The notes under the pieces are model-generated. The model saw only the letters and a program-made list of their open reading frames with translations, searched no databases and was not told where the DNA came from. A DNA stretch of 8,716 nucleotides from Actinomycetes bacterium. GTDB taxonomy: Bacteria > Actinomycetota > Aquicultoria > CAJVYJ01 > JAUVQD01. Every line of letters starts with the position of its first letter. The stretch's first letter is position 1. The position numbers and the translations under genes were made by a program. The stretch lies in contig JAUVQD010000043.1 in the NCBI GenBank assembly GCA_030598355.1, positions 1-8,716 on the forward strand, written 5' to 3'. This document shows positions 1 to 5,801 of this stretch, piece after piece.

Positions 1-494
1 GCCGGAGTGACGCGCATGGTCTGATTAGGGCTAAGGTGCACAACATCCCCCACTTTTGGGTCGACAGGCAAGCATTTGATTCAAACGAAGAATATGATCT
101 AGAGATCACTGCCAAGCTCAAAGAGTTCAATGTGAATCTGGTCGTACTGGCCGGGTATATGCGGTTGGTCGGTAAACACATACTCAGCGCTTATCCACAC
201 GCCGTGATCAATCTACACCCATCTCTCTTGCCGTCTTTTCCGGGAGCTCACGGAATCCCTGAAGCTCTTGCCGCCGGTGTAAAAGTTACGGGGATTACTA
301 TCCACTTTGCCGACCAGACATTTGACACGGGCCCAATAATTCTGCAGCGAACGGTTCCGGTGCGTCAAGAAGACGACGAGGAATCACTTCGGGAAAAAAT
401 ACGAAAAACGGAACATAAGTTTCTGCCTTACGCAATTAAACTTTGGGCTACGGGTCGACTTGAAGTAGATGGTCGACGGGTAAAGATATTATAG
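1..494 (+). CDS. purN: Phosphoribosylglycinamide formyltransferase (GAR transformylase), 5' truncated by window edge
   Basis: PurN transfers a formyl group from 10-formyl-tetrahydrofolate to glycinamide ribonucleotide, the third step of purine synthesis, in the cytosol. The reading frame is open to the window edge (first full codon at base 3, reading R-S-D-A-H-G), so the GTG at 36 is internal and about one third of the protein is missing. Visible signatures are the NLHPSLLPSFPGAHG stretch (Asn at 210-212 and His at 216-218 match E. coli Asn106/His108) and DTGPII (Asp at 324-326 matches Asp144). All three catalytic residues are therefore present. The C-terminus is complete, ending at TAG 492-494. 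purH follows 81 bp downstream on the same strand, the usual purine-operon order. Family assignment is very secure; the true start lies outside the window. Confidence 0.96.
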   Translation, partial: RSDAHGLIRAKVHNIPHFWVDRQAFDSNEEYDLEITAKLKEFNVNLVVLAGYMRLVGKHILSAYPHAVINLHPSLLPSFPGAHGIPEALAAGVKVTGITIHFADQTFDTGPIILQRTVPVRQEDDEESLREKIRKTEHKFLPYAIKLWATGRLEVDGRRVKIL

Positions 495-515
495 GTTAGA
501 CTGAATGGGCATTGG

Positions 516-543
516 TTTACAATCAACCGTTTGGAACTAAAAT
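516..543 (+). promoter_or_regulatory. Candidate sigma70-type promoter for purH
   Basis: TTTACA (516-521, 5/6 to TTGACA) and TAAAAT (538-543, 5/6 to TATAAT) are separated by 16 bp in the purN-purH gap, predicting a start near 550 and a leader of about 25 nt. purH could thus be transcribed independently of purN as well as by read-through. No terminator is visible after purN. The assignment rests on hexamer similarity only. Confidence 0.5.
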
Positions 544-575
544 TAAAGGCAATCGTGGACTCCTAAGGAGGCTGA

Positions 576-2111
576 ATGAAAGTTAAAAGAGCATTGATAA
601 GCGTATCGGACAAAACAGGTCTTGTGGATTTTGGTCGTGGGCTTAAGAAGCACGGTGTCACAATAATTTCGACTGGTGGAACAGCAAAAGCGCTCACCGA
701 AGCCGGAATTGAAGTAACGAAAGTAGCCGACCTGACGGGTTTTCCGGAGATTCTTAACGGACGAGTTAAGTCACTCCATCCAAAGATCCATGGCGGTCTC
801 TTGGCGCGGCGCGATCTCAAGGACCATATGGATCAGCTCGCTGAGCATGGAATCGACCCCATTGACATGGTTGTTGTCAACCTTTATCCATTTCAAGAGA
901 CAATTAATAAGCCAAATGTTACGCGCGCAGAGGCGATTGAAAATATTGATATTGGCGGACCATCAATGATTCGCTCGGGTGCGAAGAATATGTCTGCAGT
1001 GACGGTCGTTGTTGATCCGTCCAGATATGGCGAGGTCATTACTGAAATGGACCAAAACAACGGCGAGGTCACAGAAGCGACGCGTCTTGATCTAGGGCGC
1101 GAGGCCTTCAGGCATACAGCCGACTATGATGAGGCCATCTATGAATACCTGGAAGAAGACCACGATTTTCCGCCTCTTATGAAACTGGTTTTTGAGAAGG
1201 TTAGTGATTTGCGTTATGGCGAAAATCCGCACCAGCAGGCAGCGTTCTACAAAGACGAGTTGGCTGGGCCCGGCGCTTTAGTCCAGGCACAACAATTGCA
1301 CGGAAAAGAGCTGTCATTCAACAACATTCTTGATTTTGACGCTGCCTGGCGCATCGTCAACGAATTTGATGAATTGGGCGTAGTTGTTATCAAGCACAAC
1401 AATCCCTGTGGCACTTGTGTTTCGCCCAACATGGCCGATGCTTTCAAGCGTGCTTTTGATGCTGATTCTGTGTCAGCATTCGGAAGCGTGGTGGCTGTAA
1501 ACCGACCGGTTAACGCCGAGACGGCCAAAGCCATGATTGAGCCGTTTCTTGAAGGAGTAATCGCGCCGGGCTTTGATGAAGACGCCCTCGAGATATTGAC
1601 AACCAAGAAGAATCTAAGGTTGCTAAGCATGCCTGATGTACCTTATGTTCCGGAAGCCAAGGACGTCAAACGCGTGCAAGGCGGGCTGCTTGTACAAGGT
1701 GCCGATACCTTAACGGAGTCCAAAGACGATATGGAAGTAGTCACGACCACTAAGCCGAGCGAAGATGATTGGCGAGATCTTATTTTTGCCTGGCGCGTCG
1801 CAAAACATGTCAAATCAAACGCTATTGTTCTGGCCTCCGGCATGACTACGGTTGGTGTTGGGGCCGGGCAGATGAGCCGTGTAGACGCCACCGCTCTCGC
1901 GGTAAAAAAAGGTGGAGAAAAAGTGCAGGGAACTGTGCTAGCCTCAGATGCTTTCTTCCCGTTCCCGGACGCCATCGAGGCTGCGGCTGCCGCCGGAATT
2001 AAAGCGATAATTCAACCGGGCGGCTCAATTCGCGACGACGAGGTTATTGCCGCGGCTTATGATCACAAGATATCGATGGTCTTCACTGGAAGTCGTCATT
2101 TCAGACATTAA
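576..2111 (+). CDS. purH: Bifunctional AICAR transformylase / IMP cyclohydrolase
   Basis: PurH catalyses the last two steps of IMP synthesis: formylation of AICAR to FAICAR by 10-formyl-THF, then ring closure to IMP. The 511-residue length is typical of the family. The N-terminal MGS-like cyclohydrolase domain (about 1-150) shows NGRVKSLHPKIHGG (61-74), NLYPF (102-106) and IDIGGPSMIRSGAKN (124-138). The larger C-terminal transformylase domain shows LRYGENPHQ, the catalytic Lys-His pair in KHNNPCG (K273-H274), GVGAGQMSRVDA and SDAFFPFPDAIE, and it ends in FTGSRHFRH. ATG 576 is chosen because AAGGAGG (565-571) lies 4 bp upstream and the protein begins as family members do. A candidate promoter sits in the short gap after purN. 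Nothing is missing or unusual. Confidence 0.98.
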   Translation: MKVKRALISVSDKTGLVDFGRGLKKHGVTIISTGGTAKALTEAGIEVTKVADLTGFPEILNGRVKSLHPKIHGGLLARRDLKDHMDQLAEHGIDPIDMVVVNLYPFQETINKPNVTRAEAIENIDIGGPSMIRSGAKNMSAVTVVVDPSRYGEVITEMDQNNGEVTEATRLDLGREAFRHTADYDEAIYEYLEEDHDFPPLMKLVFEKVSDLRYGENPHQQAAFYKDELAGPGALVQAQQLHGKELSFNNILDFDAAWRIVNEFDELGVVVIKHNNPCGTCVSPNMADAFKRAFDADSVSAFGSVVAVNRPVNAETAKAMIEPFLEGVIAPGFDEDALEILTTKKNLRLLSMPDVPYVPEAKDVKRVQGGLLVQGADTLTESKDDMEVVTTTKPSEDDWRDLIFAWRVAKHVKSNAIVLASGMTTVGVGAGQMSRVDATALAVKKGGEKVQGTVLASDAFFPFPDAIEAAAAAGIKAIIQPGGSIRDDEVIAAAYDHKISMVFTGSRHFRH

Positions 2112-2152
2112 GTTCACGCGACTTTAGAACTTTAAAATATTTGGAGGTGTAA

Positions 2153-2350
2153 ATGACCATAAGTAATTCGCAGATAGCCGGATTGGGTTTTGTTCTGGCA
2201 ATAGCGGTTTTCGGCCTTCTCTTTTTAAGATACGTGATCCCTAAAGTTGACTTGGTTTTTCGCTCACCTATTAAGACTGCTGTTTTAGTGGGGATTGTAA
2301 TCCTGGTGATTCAAACAGTCTTTATTTTAGCCGGTAGCGCGACCGGGTAA
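2153..2350 (+). CDS. Small two-helix membrane protein, function unknown
   Basis: I do not recognise this 65-residue protein. It has two strongly hydrophobic stretches, about residues 8-27 (starting IAGLGFVLAIAVFGLLFL) and about 43-62 (starting AVLVGIVILVIQTVFIL). They are joined by a basic, proline-containing loop (RYVIPKVDLVFRSPIK), so both ends probably face the same side of the cytoplasmic membrane. ATG 2153 is supported by a strong GGAGG (2143-2147) 5 bp upstream, which argues for real translation. It lies 41 bp after purH with no visible terminator, so it is probably co-transcribed with purH, and it ends 41 bp before the GalT-like gene. No catalytic motif is visible. It is too short to assign to a family by eye. 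Confidence 0.75.
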   Translation: MTISNSQIAGLGFVLAIAVFGLLFLRYVIPKVDLVFRSPIKTAVLVGIVILVIQTVFILAGSATG

Positions 2351-2391
2351 CTCATTTGAACGGGGGGCATTAAAATAGCGCGAAAACAGTT

Positions 2392-3390
2392 GTGACTGAT
2401 ATAAGACAGAACATATTAACCGGGGACTGGGTCGTAATTGCTTCAAGACGGGCATTGCGGCCTGAATCTTTTTCAACCGAGTCCCACAATCGAACTGACG
2501 AGCGTCTATCAAGTTGTCCTTTCTGTGCCGGCAACGAAAATCAAACGCCGCCGGAAGTCTTTGCGCTTCGACCCGATAAAAGTCTTAAGGACACCAAGGG
2601 CTGGAAAGTCAGGGTTGTACCAAATAAGTTTCCAGCTTTTTTAAATGAAAAAGAGCTCAATGAGCCGGAAGAAAGCGGTATTTATGCTTCATTACCGGCA
2701 TATGGCCACCACGAGGTTATTATCCACGGTCCGAATCACAGTGAAACTGTCGCGGATATGGACACACAAGATTTGGCGCTGGTTCTCGATGTTTATCAGC
2801 AAAGACTTGCAGATCTCTCTTTAGATCAAAAAACTGTGTCGGCTATAATCATTATCAATCAGGGCCGGGAGGCAGGAGCGTCAATTGAGCATCCTCATTC
2901 ACAGCTTTTTACCATGCCAATGATCGCCCCTCGTCAACAGCGAGAATTGGAGCGGATCAAGCGTTTTAAGACAGAACAAGATGATTGCCCGTTATGCGCG
3001 ATGCTCAAATACGAGCAGGCCTTTAAAGAGCGGGTCGTTGCCGAAAACGACTATTTTCTTGCTTTCTGTCCATTTGCCTCGGGGGCTCCTTTTGAAGTAA
3101 TTATCGCGCCCAAGAAACATCAGCGTGACTTTCGTGAAGCAGGCAAAGAAGAGATTGATGCGCTAGCCCAAATCTTTAAAGTCACTTTTGGCAGATTGGG
3201 TGAGCGTTTGAAGAACCCACCTTACAATACTTTTCTTCACACCAGGCCTTTTCAGACTGATGACGATTATCACTGGCATTTTGTAATCATGCCAAAGACA
3301 AGTACCATGGCTGGTTTTGAATTCGGGACAGGCATGATGATAAACATAGTCGGTCCTGAAGCCGCGGCTAAGTTCCTGCGCGAGCCATAA
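2392..3390 (+). CDS. galT: Galactose-1-phosphate uridylyltransferase-like HIT-superfamily nucleotidylyltransferase
   Basis: GalT-family enzymes move UMP between UDP-glucose and hexose 1-phosphate through a uridylylated histidine (Leloir pathway); relatives act as ADP-glucose phosphorylases. The 332-residue protein has two tandem HIT-like folds. A first CPFC zinc knuckle lies at 42-45. The active-site HPHSQ motif is at 167-171, with His169 the expected nucleophile. A second CPLC knuckle is at 199-202, and HWHFVIMP starts at 294. The N-terminus (TDIRQNILTGDWVVIA) is typical of the bacterial family, which supports the GTG start at 2392, the first possible start after an in-frame stop at 2371. 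No Shine-Dalgarno lies at normal distance; a G-run at 2362-2367 is too far and TAAAAT (2371-2376) could be a -10. No other Leloir gene is present, so the physiological sugar substrate is uncertain. Confidence 0.88.
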   Translation: MTDIRQNILTGDWVVIASRRALRPESFSTESHNRTDERLSSCPFCAGNENQTPPEVFALRPDKSLKDTKGWKVRVVPNKFPAFLNEKELNEPEESGIYASLPAYGHHEVIIHGPNHSETVADMDTQDLALVLDVYQQRLADLSLDQKTVSAIIIINQGREAGASIEHPHSQLFTMPMIAPRQQRELERIKRFKTEQDDCPLCAMLKYEQAFKERVVAENDYFLAFCPFASGAPFEVIIAPKKHQRDFREAGKEEIDALAQIFKVTFGRLGERLKNPPYNTFLHTRPFQTDDDYHWHFVIMPKTSTMAGFEFGTGMMINIVGPEAAAKFLREP

Positions 3391-3445
3391 AAAGCAGACC
3401 AAACTTCCCCTACTACCGCAAATAGCTGCAATAATGCCGATAATG

Positions 3446-3459
3446 TGTTAATATTAACA
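3446..3459. promoter_or_regulatory. Perfect 14-bp palindrome overlapping a possible extended -10
   Basis: TGTTAATATTAACA is identical to its reverse complement and sits in the 120-bp gap after the GalT-like gene, 51 bp before the ATG of the next gene. It contains TG-T-TAATAT, which reads as an extended -10 element (TAATAT 3449-3454), although the matching -35 (CTGCAA, 3426-3431) is poor. A dimeric repressor site over a promoter would look like this, but I cannot name the regulator. AT-rich 14-mers of this kind can also arise by chance. Confidence 0.35.
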
Positions 3460-3510
3460 AGCGGAACCAAAAGCATAAACGAGCGTTTTTTTCAAAAAGT
3501 TGGTGTGCCG

Positions 3511-3834
3511 ATGATTTACGAACTGCTTTGTCAGGCTGAACAAAAAGTTGTTCTTTGCAACACCACAGACCTGCGCTCAATCAGGCCTTTAGAGGGAGCA
3601 AAAGCTCCGCCAATCTATATTGTTCACTTTCAGTGCCCGCACGACAAACTTTACAGTCTTAACCTTTGCACGGCCGGTCACCTGGATCTGATCTATTATT
3701 CAGACAAGCGTCTCAAAACCGTGGATTCGGGATTGAACCAGCAGCTGCTCGAAGTCTTGCTCGACAAACTTGAAAAATACGACAAACTCACCTATCAGGA
3801 TTTCTTAAGCGAAATCGACGAACTCGAAAACTAA
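3511..3834 (+). CDS. Small cysteine/histidine-containing protein, function unknown
   Basis: I do not recognise this family. From ATG 3511 it encodes about 107 residues; the frame is open further up, with GTG codons at 3505 and 3445. I prefer 3511 (or 3505) because the upstream residues look non-conserved in character and the 3445 start lies inside a palindrome and possible promoter. No strong ribosome binding site precedes any candidate. The protein appears soluble. Its middle contains HFQCPHDK and LCTAGHLD, a CxH...CxxxH arrangement that could bind a metal, and two more cysteines lie near the N-terminus. The C-terminal third is acidic and helical, ending DELEN. It has no obvious functional link to the GalT-like gene upstream or to the PC4-family gene downstream, from which it is separated by a repeat element and a separate promoter. 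Confidence 0.65.
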   Translation: MIYELLCQAEQKVVLCNTTDLRSIRPLEGAKAPPIYIVHFQCPHDKLYSLNLCTAGHLDLIYYSDKRLKTVDSGLNQQLLEVLLDKLEKYDKLTYQDFLSEIDELEN

Positions 3835-3840
3835 CATAAT

Positions 3841-3906
3841 GGGGTCAGGTCTTGCAATGACACATTTTGACCCTGACCTCCTTAAACAACTTAATGTAAG
3901 ACCTGA
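3841..3906. repeat. Short inverted-repeat unit resembling REP/RAYT-associated sequence
   Basis: TCAGGTCTT (3845-3853) is perfectly inverted as AAGACCTGA (3898-3906). An overlapping arm, GGTCAGG (3843-3849), is also inverted at 3872-3878 (CCTGACC). Two mutually exclusive hairpins can therefore form from the same left arm. From memory, the GGGGTCAGGTCTTG start resembles repeats near REP-associated tyrosine (Y1) transposase genes, but no transposase is encoded here. It would then be a solitary non-autonomous copy or remnant between the unknown Cys/His gene and the PC4 promoter. The inverted arms are seen directly; the mobile-element origin is inference. Confidence 0.5.
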
Positions 3907-3919
3907 ACCTAAAAATAAA

Positions 3920-3948
3920 TTGACAAAGTGTTACACGGGTAGTATAAA
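3920..3948 (+). promoter_or_regulatory. Near-consensus sigma70 promoter of the PC4-family gene
   Basis: TTGACA (3920-3925, 6/6) and TATAAA (3943-3948, 5/6) are separated by exactly 17 bp, giving a predicted start near 3955. The Shine-Dalgarno GGAGG of the PC4-family gene begins about 28 nt later. This is the best promoter match in the window and would be strong unless repressed; a palindrome overlaps its -10 and start site. Confidence 0.8.
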
Positions 3949-3978
3949 GTAATGGGGAACATACGTTCCCTATTACTT
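3947..3978. promoter_or_regulatory. LexA/SOS-like operator within a 32-bp inverted repeat
   Basis: The core GGAACATACGTTCC (3956-3969) fits the Gram-positive LexA (DinR) box CGAACRNRYGTTYC at 13 of 14 positions, including both GAAC and GTTC half-sites. It overlaps the predicted transcription start of a near-consensus promoter, the usual place for LexA repression. The symmetry continues outside the core: 3947-3960 pairs with 3965-3978 with a single G/T mismatch (3954/3971), giving 14-bp arms around a 4-bp spacer. The core match is seen directly. Regulation by LexA is inferred from established consensus knowledge; no lexA or recA gene lies in the window. Confidence 0.65.
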
Positions 3979-3992
3979 GCTTGGAGGCAAAA

Positions 3993-4208
3993 ATGGAAAA
4001 AGTGGCTTACGAATTCGAGAAAGGCAACGATGAGGTCGTGCGAGCTCGGGTATGCGATTTTGGCGGAAAGCAACGCGCTGATCTCCGCATCTATTTTCAG
4101 GGTAAAGATGGCGATTGGCACCCGACAAAAAGAGGTATCTCTGTTTCGACTGATATGGTTAGTCAGCTGAGGCAAGCCATAGACAAACTGGAAAAAGCTG
4201 TTAACTAA
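3993..4208 (+). CDS. PC4/YdbC-family ssDNA-binding protein (transcriptional coactivator p15 domain)
   Basis: The 71-residue product matches the PC4 C-terminal-domain family found in eukaryotic coactivator p15 and small bacterial proteins such as Lactococcus YdbC, which bind single-stranded DNA as dimers. Recognisable features are the curved beta-sheet strands (about 12-45, VVRARVCDFGGKQRADLRIYF) and the family hallmark WHPTKRGISVS. The latter is followed by an amphipathic C-terminal helix (DMVSQLRQAIDKLEKAV). ATG 3993 is chosen over the in-frame TTG 3981 because GGAGG (3983-3987) lies 5 bp before the ATG. The gene has a near-consensus promoter overlapped by a LexA-like box, suggesting DNA-damage induction and a role in repair, replication or transcription of exposed ssDNA. 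The metal ABC importer genes follow after 69 bp without a convincing terminator. The family is recognised by eye with good confidence; the role is inferred. Confidence 0.85.
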   Translation: MEKVAYEFEKGNDEVVRARVCDFGGKQRADLRIYFQGKDGDWHPTKRGISVSTDMVSQLRQAIDKLEKAVN

Positions 4209-4277
4209 TAGCTTGACCGTGCCTTTTTGTGTCTGCTCTTGCAAAGCCACCTTGCCTTGACTAAAGTTGCAAGGTAG

Positions 4278-4985
4278 ATGAAGCTCGTAGAAGTAAAAGA
4301 TCTGTCAGTAACCATCGGCAAGACCACAGTGCTTGATCATCTCTCTTTCACGGTAGAGGAGGGAGATGTGATAGCAATCATTGGTCCGAACGGCGCTGGG
4401 AAAACGATGCTTCTCCGCACTCTTTTGGGCACGGTTCCTTATGAAGGTAAGATAACTTGGCATAAGGTCCCGATCATCGGCTACGTTCCGCAAAAGTTCC
4501 ATTTTGACCACACGTTTCCTTTAACTGTCGAAGAGTTATTTTTGATGAAAAAAGGCGGCCCGAGCTTTTGGTTGCCCGCCGACGACCTTCGCTCCGATAT
4601 CAAAAAGGCGCTTAGTCATACTGAGGTTGAGAACCTGGCCCAAAGAAAGATCGGCGATCTTTCTTCCGGGCAAATGCAGAGGGTCTTTATAGCTTATGGT
4701 CTTTTCGGATCACCGGAGCTTTTGCTCTTCGATGAACCGACGGCAGGAATAGATATAGGCGCTGAAATGAATGTGTACAGCTTGCTCAAAGAGATAGCGC
4801 AAGAGCTTAATCTCACCATGCTTTTGGTCTCACATGAGTTGAGCGTTGTCTATACTTACGCTAAGAAGGTAATTTGTCTGAATAAGACTATCGCTTGCTT
4901 TGGAGAACCAAAAAAAGTTTTAACTCCCGAGCAATTACAATCTCTTTATGGGGTCGGGGCTGATTTTTATCACCACGATCATTAA
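4278..4985 (+). CDS. znuC: Zinc/manganese-type ABC transporter ATP-binding protein
   Basis: This is the ATPase that powers a metal-ion (zinc, manganese or iron) importer, on the cytoplasmic face of the membrane with the permease that follows. All NBD motifs are intact in 235 residues: Walker A GPNGAGKT (36-43), Q-loop with Q72, signature LSSGQMQR (128-135), Walker B LLLFDEP (148-154), D-loop AGID (156-159) and switch H186 in LLVSHE. The C-terminus ends YHHDH, in line with the histidine-rich tails common in ZnuC/MntB-like ATPases. ATG 4278 follows a short AAGG (4271-4274) that is part of a 7-bp inverted repeat (4249-4255/4269-4275). No own promoter is clear, so it may be read from the PC4-gene promoter. 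The exact metal cannot be told from sequence; znuC is a family label. Confidence 0.9.
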   Translation: MKLVEVKDLSVTIGKTTVLDHLSFTVEEGDVIAIIGPNGAGKTMLLRTLLGTVPYEGKITWHKVPIIGYVPQKFHFDHTFPLTVEELFLMKKGGPSFWLPADDLRSDIKKALSHTEVENLAQRKIGDLSSGQMQRVFIAYGLFGSPELLLFDEPTAGIDIGAEMNVYSLLKEIAQELNLTMLLVSHELSVVYTYAKKVICLNKTIACFGEPKKVLTPEQLQSLYGVGADFYHHDH

Positions 4986-5066
4986 GTTTTGGTTAGGTAG
5001 AGAAATGAGAATTCGGAGTTAAAGCCTATCGAAATAAGTCAGTTTGCACTTACAACTATAGTCGGC

Positions 5067-5801
5067 GTGAGTGTCGGAGTCGGCGTTTCGCTGCTCGGGA
5101 CATTCATTATCCTTCGGCGCATGGCGCTTGTTGGAGACGCCCTGTCACACGTAGCGTTGCCGGGAATAGCGCTGGCTTCAATCTACAAGTTTAACCCGTT
5201 CATCGGAGCGGTTGCGTTGCTGCTTTTCGCGGTTCTCGCCATTACTTTCTTAGAGCGACATAGCAGCTTGCCGATAGATGCTCTTGTCGGTGTTTTTTTT
5301 ACCGCTTCTCTTGGAATCGGAGCCTTGCTTAGTCCTTCGGCCGAAAGTTTGCTCGAAGCGCTTTTTGGCGACATCAGAGATCTTAACATAATTGACGCGG
5401 AAATCGCTGTCGTCGTCGGAGTGCTGGTTGTTGTCGCTACCCTAATCTTATTTCGCGATTTTACGCACCTGACACTCTCGCGGGAGTTGGCGCATAGTGA
5501 GGGTGTCGCGGTTGAACGTACGGAATTAATATTTCTATTTTTATTGGCTATTATGATCGCCATCGGCATTAGAATTATCGGAACTCTCTTGATCGGAGCG
5601 TTAGTGATCATACCGGCGTCAGTGGCCAAGAATATTAGTGTTAGCCTGCGGGGAATGGCTGTCATTTCAGTGATTGTGGGGATCGTGACCGTTGTTGCGG
5701 GTTCAGCGATAGCCGCTTCTTTTCAACTGGTACCGGGCCCGGTAATTACAGTTGTCGCGGCCACTTTCTTTTTGCTTTCGCTTTTAGTGCGGAGGTCTTG
5801 A
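5067..5801 (+). CDS. znuB: Zinc/manganese-type ABC transporter permease (ABC-3 family)
   Basis: This is the membrane-spanning subunit of the metal importer, with about seven or eight hydrophobic segments in 244 residues. The family hallmark is clear near the N-terminus: LRRMALVGDALSHVALPG, the coupling region that meets the ATPase. GTG 5067 is the first canonical start, but it has no ribosome binding site and clips the first helix. In-frame codons upstream back to a stop at 4998 encode PIEISQFALTTIVGVSVGV, which aligns in character with the missing helix. Alternatives are a rare ATC start at 5028 behind CGGAG (5014-5018), or a single lost base after ATG 5005 (see findings). The gene ends in a terminator at the junction with the convergent phoR. 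No metal-binding lipoprotein gene (ZnuA/MntA type) is next to the pair, so the binding protein must be elsewhere or shared. Confidence 0.88.
   Translation: MSVGVGVSLLGTFIILRRMALVGDALSHVALPGIALASIYKFNPFIGAVALLLFAVLAITFLERHSSLPIDALVGVFFTASLGIGALLSPSAESLLEALFGDIRDLNIIDAEIAVVVGVLVVVATLILFRDFTHLTLSRELAHSEGVAVERTELIFLFLLAIMIAIGIRIIGTLLIGALVIIPASVAKNISVSLRGMAVISVIVGIVTVVAGSAIAASFQLVPGPVITVVAATFFLLSLLVRRS

Noticed and set aside
515..535. GTTTACA and GTTTGGA upstream of purH resembling a pair of PHO-box units
   Set aside because: The spacing is 14 bp instead of the 11 bp phase seen before pstS, and the first unit is better read as a -35 element.
560..570. CTCCT-A-AGGAG palindrome over the purH ribosome binding site
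   Set aside because: The one-base loop cannot form a useful RNA hairpin, and the right arm is just the Shine-Dalgarno sequence.
3445..3510. Upstream extension of the unknown Cys/His protein to GTG 3445
   Set aside because: This start lies inside the palindrome and possible promoter and has no ribosome binding site; ATG 3511 is preferred, though not proven.
3952..4170. Open frame overlapping the PC4-family gene on the same strand
   Set aside because: It is a shadow frame. The other frame matches the PC4 family and has the correctly spaced GGAGG.
4195..4214. AAGCT...AGCTT inverted repeat at the end of the PC4-family gene as a terminator
   Set aside because: The stem is only 5 bp with a 10-nt loop, and the T-run comes about 8 bp later, so it does not look like a working terminator.
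5183..5665. Long open frame antisense to the permease (160 codons)
   Set aside because: Its composition is what an antisense frame of a hydrophobic protein gives, with no ribosome binding site or motif; the plus-strand permease is certain.
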